The notes: generated by a model from the letters alone, not told the origin. A stretch of DNA of 36,170 bases from Silene noctiflora (GCA_009801015.1 VHZZ01000032.1:128558-164727), one strand, 5' to 3'; positions 10,310 to 19,447 are shown, numbered from the stretch's first letter. Translations and numbers: made by a program.

Positions 10310-10410
10310 TCATTTATAGGGATAGTTGCTCCATATAAAATCAAAGCCTTCTCTTTTGCCTTATTGTAATACCGTCTTTTTTCTCTCCTTATATTCTTTG
10401 CGGAGCGGAT

Positions 10411-10500
10411 ATGGCGACGCCTACCCAAAATGTTTGTATCTTAGTAGTTGATTTTGACTTCTCAACGAGGGTGATAAACTTGCTCAAGTCGAATTATGAA
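10411..10500 (+). pseudogene. Response-regulator exon 1 copy (forward, copy B)
   Basis: The ancestral first ATG (expected at 10405) is now GCG, so translation would begin at the second Met codon. From there 30 codons are open: MATPTQNVCILVVDFDFSTR and then a segment ending LLKSNYE. This is the best preserved beta1-alpha1 receiver segment in the window: LVVD followed by F-D where family members usually have D-D. The donor has changed from GAAG|GTTTGT to GAAGTTTTGT. About 550 bases of intron 1 follow before the sequence passes into copy C, so no second exon is attached. Confidence 0.78.
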
Positions 10501-11050
10501 GTTTTGTACCTAATCGCTTTTATGCATGTTTGAAATGTTTCTCTGCGTCTGTCGTGTCATTCCTTCTTGTATGGTATCTTTCGATTATCCAACGCATGCA
10601 ACAACTCGCATTGGATTGCTATTCATAAAGGAGAATCAGGGTAGATTAAATTACTTTGACAATCGTTGTTCGATTTTTGTTAATTTTCTCCTAGGAAGTC
10701 TTGTTTCCAATTTATGTTAAATCATTTTATCGGGAGGAACTCTACATTAATTTTCCCCTTTTATTTAGTTGATTTGCTTATGAATATTACTTTCATGTGT
10801 CTGAGAAGGGGTGTTTTTTTGTTTTCTTGTGGACTCTTGGCACCGGTAGCCAAGTCCCAATATGTATTTCGCGTTTGACACATTTGAGGCTGAGTGGCCT
10901 CCTCCTTCACTCTAATGGCTGATCCTCTGTGACCTCTTTTCTACGAGGAGGCGGTAGGTTGGGTTTAGGCCTAAATGGTGATTGCTGAAGGAGACAATCT
11001 TATCATCTCAAATTTAGATATGAAAATAAGTTTGCTCTTTGATGACCCCA
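10501..11050 (+). other. Intron 1 remnant after exon 1 copy B
   Basis: This matches the first intron of the response-regulator locus (16931-17870): ATGTTTCTCTGCRTCTRTCG, then CATTTTATC, then GGTTGGGTTTAGGCCTAAAT. It lacks the MITE found in that intron. The 64-codon frame at 10526-10720 is fortuitous: it recurs inverted at 15025-14831 only because the whole block is duplicated. Confidence 0.7.
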
Positions 11051-11316
11051 TTTAGATATTTTGGAAATATTCCTATTTGTTCAATTGAATTGGGCTTGAT
11101 TGTTGAGGACGAAACTTGGAGAAATCGAATTTGGGCCATTGATTGTGTGGTTTTGTAAATGATTTGTTTATGTTACTGAAACTTTTCTAGCTTGGAGTAC
11201 TTATTGTAATTTTATGGATTGATGATGTTAGATTTTTAAGATTACTTGTGTAAGAATGTGTAATTTACTTAATCAAATACAAATTCTTGCACAAGAAATT
11301 TGTAAAACGGATCTTT

Positions 11317-11340
11317 TAACTAACTAACTAACTAACTAAC
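11317..11340 (+). repeat. (TAAC)6 microsatellite
   Basis: Six perfect tetranucleotide units lie in the leader block. Copy A has only TAACAACTGAAC at the matching position (about 1270). Confidence 0.95.
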
Positions 11341-11733
11341 CAAACTTTCAATTTAAAGGGTCATTATGATATATATGAGTAACTTATAGATTCCGTTTTA
11401 CACAACTGTTGTATAAGCCGGCCTTATAGGAGAATAAATGTTAATCCGTGGCCCGAGTGGAATAGCTATGCAAAAAAATTATTTATTCAATTTCTTGGGG
11501 TGGGCTGAGCGAATATAGAAATATAATGGAACGGTAGATGTTTGGATCACACAATTTAGTACATGCCTTATATGGATTTGTCATACACACCTGATATTGT
11601 ATGGTTAATCAGGTTTCGTTGCGTTATTACTCTGTAGCAAGACATTTCGTCTAAAATCATTAGCTACATCGTGTTGCATGTCAATTGTCAAGTGGAAATG
11701 TATTTCTGATCTGGTAGTTTGCTATGTGCACAG

Positions 11734-11892
11734 AGAATTAAGTGACGAGTAGCTCACAATCATCTTTCAATGAATTATGGAGCGTATGGATGATGAATGT
11801 ATTGTATGCCTGCGATTAGTTCCATCTTTGGATGCCGACTCACTACTACAGCTTGTTTTGCCGGATACTTTCTGCTGGAAACTCACACCATG
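11734..11892 (+). other. Conserved exon-like block, copy C
   Basis: This runs from the acceptor-like GTGCACAG to the donor GTAAGT. The ATG at 11777 gives MERMDDECIVCLRLVPSLDA and stays open for 38 codons to the donor, but reads into an immediate TGA if spliced to 12013. Copy C has four bases more than A and B after GATGCC, so no frame is shared by all three. It may be an untranslated exon with a small upstream reading frame. Confidence 0.4.
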
Positions 11893-12012
11893 GTAAGTAC
11901 ATCTTCGTTTCGTATTTGCTTCTGTTCTTTATGTTTGTATATGTAGTTGAAAGGTTTTAGGTCCTTGTTAAAGCGGTGTAGCTGCTATATAATTATAGTA
12001 TACTTGTTTCAG

Positions 12013-12212
12013 ACATGCAGTTTTTCCACAACAATTTTTCTAGCTCTTCTTCTCAAGCACTTGACAGAAATAATTCTCTTCAAAATCTATATGGAATGAA
12101 GGCTCAACGTAATTCATTATCTGAAACTGTCAATGACAAGGGTTATGATAAGAACAAAAAAAAAGAGGAAAAGAATATAAGGAGAACCCATAAATTGTCA
12201 ATAAATCAATAA
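12013..12212 (+). CDS. Unassigned Ser/Lys-rich exon, copy C only
   Basis: After a TTGTTTCAG acceptor ending at 12012, a frame from the ATG at 12015 encodes 65 residues: MQFFHNNFSSSSSQALDRNN at the start, a basic Lys/Glu tract (KNKKKEEKNIRRTHKL) near the end, then TAA. Composition is protein-like (serine run, Asn/Gln-rich, basic tail) and suggests the N-terminal part of a nuclear protein, but I do not recognise the family. A donor-like ATGGTAAGG at 12232 could continue the transcript. Copies A and B have lost all but the first 40 bases. This could equally be a gene fragment. Confidence 0.35.
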
Positions 12213-13734
12213 AGCTAAGAATGTTGTAAAAATGGTAAGGAACTTGTTTTTTTCTAATAAAAAATTGTTATGCTTGTGACTTGAACAATAGAATTACGTC
12301 TCACTGTCTCAGTTGCAAGCCTGCAACAGCCAGTCAGCATTACGTGTCACTGTTTCAGTTGTTTATGAACTTCCATTTGGTTTGAGTTTTATTACTCCCC
12401 TGATAATTAGATTCAATCTATGCGACCCCTTATAGTTAATAGGTTTGTTCAGAGTCTTAAACTCAATCCACATAGGACTGATAATGACTGCATCACTTCA
12501 CCACCATTACGGTCCTCCATTTTCTAGTTAATTTGAGTTACATTACTCCTCTGATAAATTACACTCATCCTAAGCGACCCCTTATAGTTAGTAGGTTTGT
12601 TCAAGGTATTAAATCATGGTATCAGTCACAAATCATGATTGCCTACCATGAAGCGGCACATCTAATGTCGTAGTTTACCGCATTTATATCGGTCATAGTA
12701 GCCGCATCGGTCTAGTATCATTTTTAAGCCTTGTATCACCGTTATATATATTGAGCGTATGATTCAAATATTGGCTTTTTTGGCAACTTGTTATACATTG
12801 GTGTAGCAAAAGAGAATTCTTTGCGTAAGGACCGGTATTTGATATCATGCTTCGTCAATGGTATTTCCCTGTTTGGTTTTCACACTTTAGTTTCCATGAG
12901 GATTGAAACGATAGTTTCATTTGCAAAAAAAAAATGGCGTTGAAGTTGTTGGTTAAACCATCTCACTCAGGAATATCATTTTCAAAGAATGACCGTTTTT
13001 CAAAGTTGATTGGCGTCAGGGGTAAGGGATCTCTTTTCTTAAAAAATGTGATCAGGGGTGGGCTTTATTATTGATCCTTGTGAATGAGAAAATCAGACTT
13101 AGGAAGGGTCTACCCATCAAGTGGCCTTCAGTACCTCGCGGAAGAAGGAGACTGCCTTGCTGCTGGCTCCCCGCTCAACACAAAAAAAAAAATGGACCAT
13201 TCAAGAATGGATCAAATTAGTAACAAGATATTGGCGATCGGAAAATTATTAATGAAACTAGTTTAATGATCCGGTAAGGCTCAAGTTTACCTCTTCAGAT
13301 GACACTATCTTGTCGGTCCCCATGTAAGACACTTTTCTGATTTTCTTTGAGAACCATAGAAATTGAAGTATACCAATTTTATACACACCTTCCTTGTGCT
13401 TTGTTTGAATAATGGAAATACCGCGTTCAAAAGAAAATGTAATGGATGGGGTATAGTTGACTGAAAAATACAAGTTATCTTCACCTCTCTCCCCTTCCCT
13501 AACTTCTCTCTCATTTCTTTTCCGTCATCAACTCTTTGTTGGGTGTATGGACTTGGACACAAACAATGGTGGATGACTCATTTGTGGGGATAACTTTGTA
13601 TACGGTTATAAATGTCATAAACAAACTAGGGATTCATTTCTTGAAGCTATAAATATTTCCCGTAACAGAATGATAAACGAATGAGACATCTACTTGTAGA
13701 GCAGGTAAAAATGATCGGCAGAGGGAATATAATT
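12213..13734. other. Copy C-specific stretch without recognisable gene
   Basis: AT-rich and mostly non-coding by appearance. The 60-codon frame at 13084-13266 includes GRVYPSSGLQYLAEEGDCLA but has no family I can name. A few splice-like sites occur without a coherent gene model. It could be intronic sequence of the gene whose exon lies at 12013, or a separate insertion. Confidence 0.3.
12381..12606 (+). repeat. Diverged direct repeat of about 72 bp
   Basis: 12381-12453 and 12533-12606 share TTGAGTT-TATTACTCC, GCGACCCCTTATAGTTA and TAGGTTTGTTCA in the same order. The units are about 152 bases apart. Confidence 0.75.
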
Positions 13735-14530
13735 TGGTCACTGGCTGATGTTTAAATTTAGTTCAATTGTTTATGTTATCCACCATCCAGTTGTGCTATT
13801 TGTTTTTTCAGTTATTATTATTTTGATAAGTATGAAGTATTTTGAAGGGGATTATCATATCCATGACTCCCATCTTGGTCACTTTACTCGAATCCTATCT
13901 AATATAATTGCATTTTTCTTTTTTGACACCTGAAGTAAGGATTTTAAGCATACTTCCGGTGTAATCATTTCATGTTCAATAAAACCAACAAAGCCTTTGC
14001 TCAAAAAGTTCTTGACTTCTTGTAGATCGGCTGAGACATGAATCATGGCATGGAAGTTGGAACTATCAATTTGAGCTGGCAGAAAAAATAAGTGGAGAAA
14101 AAGAAAATACGATAGTAAGGTATTGTCTAATCGTATATTATATGGTCTTCTAATGTTCATTTTTTTTAGGGATATTCTACATGGTACCCCAATTTTTTGC
14201 ATATTCTATAGTGTACCTCTCTTTTTGAGCTAAAAATGTTTGGTTGTCTATAATTCTTGCCCACGAACTCTAAGAGGACCATTTTTTTTTTTCAAACTAA
14301 AGATCCCGTATAGACGATCAATTTGAAAAAAAATTCGTTATTTTATGAGCTCGTAGCCATGAGATATAAGTATATAACTCTTGCAACAAGTTCAGCAAGT
14401 GGGAATATTTTTTTTTTCAAATCAATGATTTTGTAAAGACATTCAATTTGAATTTGAAAAAAAGAATCATCGCGTTCCGAACTCGTGACCATGAAATATA
14501 GGCAATCAAAGTTTTTAGTGGAAAAGGAGG
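13735..14530 (+). other. Conserved 3' block, copy C
   Basis: This is the counterpart of 2030-2440 and 7485-8465: TTGGTCACTGGCTGATG, GGGGATTATCATATCCATGA and ATGGCATGGAAGTTGGAA. A minus-strand frame (14202-13879, 107 codons) crosses it but is interrupted in copies A and B. The part after 14220 matches the subrepeat-bearing stretch of copy A, such as GAACTCGTGACCATGAAATA. Confidence 0.5.
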
Positions 14531-14597
14531 GGATCAAAGGATCAGCCATTAGAATGAAGGAGGAGGCCATTCAGCCTCACATGCGTCAAACATGAAG

Positions 14598-14657
14598 CTA
14601 ACAGTACCAAGAACTTGGCTAACAGTACCAAGAACTTGGCTACCAGTACCAAGAGTC
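14598..14657 (+). repeat. 21-bp tandem repeat, three units
   Basis: CTAACAGTACCAAGAACTTG recurs at 14598 and 14619, with a diverged third unit at 14640. The matching inverted position near 10830-10850 has one unit. Confidence 0.9.
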
Positions 14658-14688
14658 CACAAGGAAAAAAAACAACTTCTCAAACACA

Positions 14689-14826
14689 TGAAAGTAATAC
14701 ATAAGCAAATCAGCTAAATAAAAGGGGAAAATTAATGTAGCGTTCCTCCCGATAAAATGAAAGTAATTCATAAGCAAATAAGCTAAATAAAAGGGGAAAA
14801 TTAATGTAGAGTTCCTCCCGATAAAA
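14689..14826 (+). repeat. 69-bp tandem duplication
   Basis: Two nearly identical units, each containing GCTAAATAAAAGGGGAAAAT and TTCCTCCCGATAAAAT, abut at 14757/14758. The matching blocks near 10722 and 17545 have one unit, so this is private to the inverted copy. Confidence 0.92.
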
Positions 14827-15043
14827 TGATTTAACATAAATTGGAAACAAGACTTCCTAGGAGAAAATTAACAAAAATCAGACGACGATTGTCAGAGTAA
14901 TTTAACCTACCCTCATTCTCCTTTATGAACAACAATCCAAGGAGAGTTGTTGCATGCGTTGGATAATCGAAAAATACCATAAAAGAAGGAATCACACGAC
15001 AGAGAAACATTTGAAACATACCCAAATGCGATTAGGTACAAAC

Positions 15044-15137
15044 CTTACTTCGACTTTTGAGCAAGTGTGTCACCCCTCGCTGAGAAATCAAAATTAAATA
15101 CTAGGATACGAATATTTTGAGTAGGTGTCATATCCAT
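15044..15137 (-). pseudogene. Response-regulator exon 1 copy (inverted, copy C)
   Basis: On the minus strand from the ATG at 15135-15137 the frame reads MDMTPTQNIRILVFNFDFSA and then shifts and stops (TAA) just before the GTTTGT donor at 15043. It is closest to the exon at 16832: both have NIRILV, Asn in place of the first receiver Asp, and FDFSAR. Without a TATA box or downstream exons it is dead. Confidence 0.78.
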
Positions 15138-15373
15138 GCTGCAATGAGTATAAGAGAAGAAAGGAGGTATTACAATCAAGGCATTTGGAAAGATTTTGAT
15201 TTTATATGGAGCAACTATCCCTATGAAGTTTCCAAATGATGATCTCGGGGGGATTCAATTAGAGATTTCAGGATTAATTAAATGTCATCGAAAAAGGAAA
15301 TGTCATAATTATTTGTCGAGGAAATACACCCTTTAACAAATTAAATGTCATCTAAAAACAAGGTTGTATGTCA

Positions 15374-15414
15374 GAATGTAGAATGTAGAATGTAGAATGT
15401 AGAATGTAGAATGT
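15374..15414 (+). repeat. (GAATGTA)5 heptanucleotide repeat
   Basis: Five perfect 7-base units plus a partial sixth lie at the junction between the inverted block and the foldback element. A microsatellite at a rearrangement boundary. Confidence 0.95.
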
Positions 15415-15417
15415 CTC

Positions 15418-16372
15418 TTAATATATTTAATATGAAGTATCATGTTTCTTATGTTCTACCAATCCACTCATGGGTAAGATGTCAACTTTCAAAAGATGGT
15501 CTTATGTGGTGTAACGCTCATCTAATTTTCTACCTTATTTGCGAATTTCATGGGGTTTTTTGTCCTTTTTGAAACATGACAAAGTTCACATTGTACATGT
15601 ATCATTACTCATACGGAGTATTATTTTACATTGTCTATTTATATATACATGGAAAAATAACGGTCAAAGTTGATAACGGTGACCTTCATAATGAAATGGA
15701 GACGATACAAATGGATTTTCTAGTCAAAAGGGAAAAAATCCATGAAATTTGCAAATAAGGTAGAAAATTACACGAGTGTTGCGGAACATAAGAGACCATC
15801 TTTTAAAATTTGACATCTTATGTTACCCGCTATGAGTGGATTGGTAGTAAGGGTGAGCAAATATATACGATACGATTCTGTTATGTGTATACGGTTTAAA
15901 TTATATAGATTTCCGTTTATTCGATACAAATATTTGTACATACAATAACGATTATATAGAACCTTATCGTACACATATCGACAAATTTTAGAAATTTATG
16001 TTCCTTTTTTTTAATATAAAATATTAAAATAAAGTTATAATACCACGAAATATCGAGTATATCCGTGACCCAATCTTATTACTATTGTACATTTTTATGT
16101 TATTTACTCATACAATTTAGTATTTTTAAAGTTATTACGAAATCATAAAATCACCAAAAAACAATAAAAATAAGACATAAATTGCACCAGATATTGTATA
16201 TACGGTTTTCGGATATACGGAAAAATCTGATATACGGAAAGTCCGTATCAAATAAGGATACTCAAAAATGAGATTTTGAAAACTGTACATCCAATACGGA
16301 ACGTATCGGTTATCCGGTTTTGCTCACCTCTAATTTGTAGAACATGAGAAACATATACACCGTATTAAATAT
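15418..16372. mobile_element. Foldback element, copy C
   Basis: The left arm starts AATATATTTAATATGAAGTA and TGTTCTACCAATCCACTCAT. The right arm, after the hAT insertion, is TTTGTAGAACATGAGAAAC and CGTATTAAATATATTA. The internal arms (GGTGTAACGCTCATCTAATT against AAATTACACGAGTGTTGC) are more diverged than in A and B. Confidence 0.68.
15848..16332. mobile_element. hAT-type MITE nested in foldback element, copy C
   Basis: Terminal inverted repeats are TAAGGGTGAGCAAATAT and (reverse complement of the right end) TAGAGGTGAGCAAAACC. Flanking direct repeats are ATTGGTAG (15840-15847) and ATTTGTAG (16333-16340), one mismatch apart. 485 bp, non-coding, same insertion point as in copies A and B. Confidence 0.8.
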
Positions 16373-16724
16373 ATTACCATATTTTCTACGGTGTACGCCT
16401 GTGTTTTCTCGAATTCTAACATATACCCTCGATAACATTTGATATACCCCTAAACTCCCGGATTAGTTCCGAAAAACCCAAATGACTATTAGTAAGTACT
16501 ATTTTGTCATGTTTGATATATTCACATCTTTTGACCAATAAACTCTAATGCCGACAATGTAAATAAGAACATACTAATTTGTTTTAGGGTGTATTTTCCT
16601 TAACATATAATAATGACCTTTCCTTCTTAGATTGCATTTAATTAATCATGGAATCTCTAATCAAATCCTTTGGAATCATCCTTTGGGGACTTTTCCGAGT
16701 CTTCTATACTTTTGATTCTTCATC

Positions 16725-16733
16725 TATATAAAA
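16725..16733 (+). promoter_or_regulatory. TATA box of the response-regulator locus
   Basis: TATATAAAA lies 107 bases before the ATG at 16832 in the conserved TTCATC...CTTTCATAG context. Transcription would be expected to start about 30 bases downstream. This is the only copy of the promoter that leads into the full exon set. Confidence 0.68.
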
Positions 16734-16831
16734 ACCTTTCATAGAGATAATTGCTCTATATAAAATCAAAGGCTTCTCTTGTGCTGTGATTGTAATACCT
16801 CCTTTCTTCTTCCTTTATATTTTTTTGTGAC

Positions 16832-16930
16832 ATGGATATGACATCTACACAAAATATTCGTATCCTAGTAGTTAATTTTGATTTCTCAGCGAGGCGAGGG
16901 GTGGGAAACTTGATCAAGTCGAACTATGAG
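16832..16930 (+). CDS. Response-regulator locus, exon 1
   Basis: The exon has 33 codons from the ATG: MDMTSTQNIRILVVNFDFSA, then a two-codon insertion relative to copy B (RRGVGN against RVIN), then LIKSNYE. It covers receiver beta1-alpha1. The donor reads GAG|GTTTTT, whereas sister copies read GAAG|GTTTGT. The loss of one base puts the exon in phase 0 and out of register with the exon at 19051. Confidence 0.7.
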
Positions 16931-17039
16931 GTTTTTACCTAATCGCTTTTATGTATGTCTGAAATGTTTCTCTGCATCTATCGTGTCATTCCTTCTTTTA
17001 TGGTATCTTTCGATTATAGAACGCATGCACAACTCGAAA

Positions 17040-17424
17040 AAAAAGAACATACATCGGATGTATTACCTCATATTTTACTACTTGTTTTTGAGCATATGTG
17101 CACTTGTTTCTGAGCATATGTGCATTTTTTATGAGTTTTTTACCTCAAACTTTATTTGTTTTTAAGTATATATGTATTTTTTCTAAGCTTATTAAAGTTT
17201 ATAAGTTAGATTTTAATTTCTTTTCCGTCAAAATTCAAATTTTACTAAGCTTGTATGTAATATTTTTTAGTTTTATTATAATCTTTTGAGGTTAATGTTT
17301 TAGTGAATAAACTCAAAAACTTTATAGTAAAACTTATAATTTTTAAAACAAAACTCAAAAACTTTATTATAATGCTCAAAAACTATAAAACTGGTGGTAG
17401 TACATCGGATGTATAATCCACTTA
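17040..17424. mobile_element. MITE in intron 1
   Basis: The intron matches 10530-10620 up to CACAACTCG and resumes at CAACAGCTCG, with about 385 bases inserted. The inserted ends are near-inverted: ATACATCGGATGTATTACC at left, and the reverse complement of the right end reads ATACATCCGATGTACTACC. TTTTTGAGCA repeats follow on both sides. The flanking CACAACTCG and CAACAGCTCG suggest a 9-10 bp target duplication, consistent with a Mutator-like MITE. The interior is very T-rich. Reading frames at 16926-17289 are read-through of intron and element. Confidence 0.7.
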
Positions 17425-19050
17425 CTGCAACAGCTCGCGTTGGATTATGAACAAGGAGAATGATGGTAGATTTTTACTCTGTCAATCGTTGTTCGGTTTT
17501 TGTTAATTTCTCCTAAGAAGTATAGTTTCCACTTTATGTTAAATCATTTTATCTCGAGTTACTCTACATATTAATTTTCCCCTTTTATTTAGCTGGATTG
17601 CTTATGAATTATTTTCATCTATCTGAGAAGGTGTGGAAGCCAAGTGCCAGATGGGTCTTATACTCAAATATGTATTTGGTGTTTGATGCATCTGAGGCTG
17701 AATGGGGTCCTCTTTCACTCTGATGGCCGATCCTCCGACCCCCTTTTCTAAGAGGAGGCCGTAGGTTGGGTTTAGGCCTAAATGGTGATTGCGGAAGGGG
17801 TCAATCTTATCATCTTAAAGTTAGATATGACAATAAGTTTATTCTCCAATTTAAGCTTAAATATAAGGCTGGGTATATCATAAGAAACTTACTGTAACAA
17901 GAATAAATTTTTCGGTTTTGTGTATTCCGTATTTTCTTGACCCATGACTTGAAAGCTATGTTACCTTCTTACGTGACACTTTACCGCTTTGGTGTATGCG
18001 TGTCCGATACGTGTCTTGTACCGTCATGACACATGAAACACGTTCGATACAACAATTTCTGACACGATACCGTCACTTCACTAATGTCACTTGAATTAGT
18101 TTTTGTGGTGTCAAAGAAGAGGGAAATGAGAAAAAGGTAAAGGGAAAATGATATGCCAATAATAACCCAAAATGATTTTTTTAAAAATTGGTATTTAATT
18201 AGTTTCAATGGTGTCAGTTCCAAATCTAGTAATGATATTTTTCATTTTCTGTGATAACACATAAAAGAGATTTCCTTAATTTATAAAGTTCACATATGAA
18301 AAAGCAAAATGAAAACGTCTAAAAAAATAACCTGGGGAAATTATGTCTTCATCTTTTTTAAACTTGTGAGATGTTTCACAATTGTGTCTACAAAATTGAT
18401 CAGGCACTCGTCTGTCGCCAAATTTTCAAAATTCTGTGTCAGATAAGGTCGCCATGACACTTCTCCCGCTGGTCGGAGTAATATAGTTTGAAATGACCCC
18501 TTAATTTGGAGTCGAAAGACGACCCAACCAATTAGACCCAAAGATAAGTTTGTTTTAAAAGTGTATTTTAAACTTGTAAAACGAAAAACAATGATTTAAT
18601 GTTAGTAAATGTTTCAAGTAAGTTTTAACAGATATTTAATATGAATTCATATATTGATTGTGAAATGATCATTCAAAAGTATTACCTTTGTATTTATATA
18701 TGTCATTCATACTTTTCGAGACACTCACTTCTCTCTTCAATATCTCTCAAAATATTTGATTTAAACTTAAGTTGCCCCGTGACCTGTATGACTTGCATCC
18801 GAATCAAACCCAACCTACCCTGCCCGTTTGACATGTCTACTTATCAGTGATTGTGCCATCTAAAAATACTGATATCTACGATGTGCCACTTTGTTTTATT
18901 TCTTGTGCATTATGGCTGCTATTAGTTGTAGTTGTAAGATCCAGACGGGCAGAACCATCATGGCTTTTCCGCCAATCTGAGTATAATTTCTTTCCTCTAT
19001 TGTAAATCTGACCATGTCGTCTTTAACTATTTTTCGCGTTGCATTCTTAG
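17425..19050 (+). other. Rest of intron 1 of the response-regulator locus
   Basis: The part to about 17870 matches copy B after its exon 1 (10600-11050) and the inverted copy at 14530-15025. From 17870 to 19050 I see no duplicate elsewhere in the window and no gene. The short minus-strand frames at 17981-18541 have no recognisable content. It ends in GCATTCTTAG, the acceptor of exon 2. Confidence 0.6.
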
Positions 19051-19203
19051 TTGTGGCTGCTGCCACTGGAGAAGTTGCACTACAGATTTTACTGAACAAA
19101 AATCATGGCATCTCCTTGGTGGTGACAGACATCAGACTGCCAGACATGCTCTGTCTTGAGTTTCTGGAAAAAGTTGAAAAAGAAACAAGGCTTCCAGTAG
19201 TTC
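19051..19203 (+). CDS. Response-regulator locus, exon 2
   Basis: With one base from exon 1 the frame reads VAAATGEVALQILLNKNHG and then SLVVTDIRLPDM, ending LEKVEKETRLPVV. The Asp in VVTD aligns with the phospho-acceptor of receiver domains and LPDM with the usual MPDM. The exon ends at a consensus GTAAGT donor (19204) with one base over, at the family's usual intron site after 'DLPVI'. The ATG at 19014 in the same frame is intronic and not the true start, because beta1 lies in exon 1. Confidence 0.85.
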
Positions 19204-19447
19204 GTAAGTATCTCTTTTGATCAGGTTTAATTCTTGTCATTATCTTTTAGAACAGTGGTGGATGCATGTTGTGGCTTCTGGGATCCTAGACACCAGAAAC
19301 ATAATGTTTAATGCATTTTTGTGCTAAAAACAAAAAATTATACTGAGTATATTACAAATTTGCAATTTAAGAAAGGAAGTACTGAGAAAATTATCTGGAT
19401 CAGGCGATCAGCCACTCTTTCGAACTGATACCCTTTACTCTATGCAG

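Larger units (their letters stand above)
5545..11050 (+). repeat. Tandem segmental duplication, copy B
   Basis: This is the second copy of the segment described at 23-5400, with the same order of blocks. Private differences are two insertions (6495-6828 and 7781-8333), absence of the 194-bp local duplication, a shorter hAT MITE and a longer response-regulator intron 1 remnant (10501-11050). It passes directly into copy C at about 11050, where the TTGAATTGGGCTTGATTG leader block begins again. Confidence 0.85.
14530..15290 (-). repeat. Inverted duplicate of response-regulator promoter, exon 1 and intron 1
   Basis: The reverse complement matches about 10190-10935 throughout: TCATTTTATCGGGAGGAAC, TGCATGCGTTGGATAATCG and CCTCCTCCTTCATTCTAATG. 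Within it the segment that would carry the TATA box is missing: ATCCCTATGAA joins directly to GTTTCCAAATGATGATC near 15229, so this copy has lost its core promoter. Confidence 0.85.
11050..16560 (+). repeat. Tandem segmental duplication, copy C (with internal inversion)
   Basis: The leader block (11085-11480), exon-like block (11734-11892), 3' block (13735-14530) and foldback/hAT block (15418-16400) follow the order of copies A and B. Two things differ. A 1.7 kb stretch (about 12040-13735) absent from A and B is present. The response-regulator promoter/exon 1 block at 14530-15290 is a long inverted copy of about 10190-10935. Confidence 0.8.

Noticed and set aside
10526-10720. 64-codon frame that recurs on the minus strand at 15025-14831, seeming conserved
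   Set aside because: Similarity extends equally over non-coding flanks because the entire intron 1 block is duplicated. The copy after 16931 is broken.
13084-13266. Possible organelle-derived or conserved coding fragment in copy C
   Set aside because: I could not match it to any plastid or mitochondrial gene I know, and the frame is short with no splice context.
13879-14202. Minus-strand 107-codon frame with a plausible amphipathic stretch
   Set aside because: The same block in copies A and B is interrupted by indels in this frame, and it overlaps a repeat-derived part. No family likeness.
19014-19050. ATG at 19014 as the start of the response regulator
   Set aside because: The residues before 19051 do not match receiver beta1. 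The exon 1 copies supply beta1-alpha1 and their donor phase fits an acceptor at 19050.
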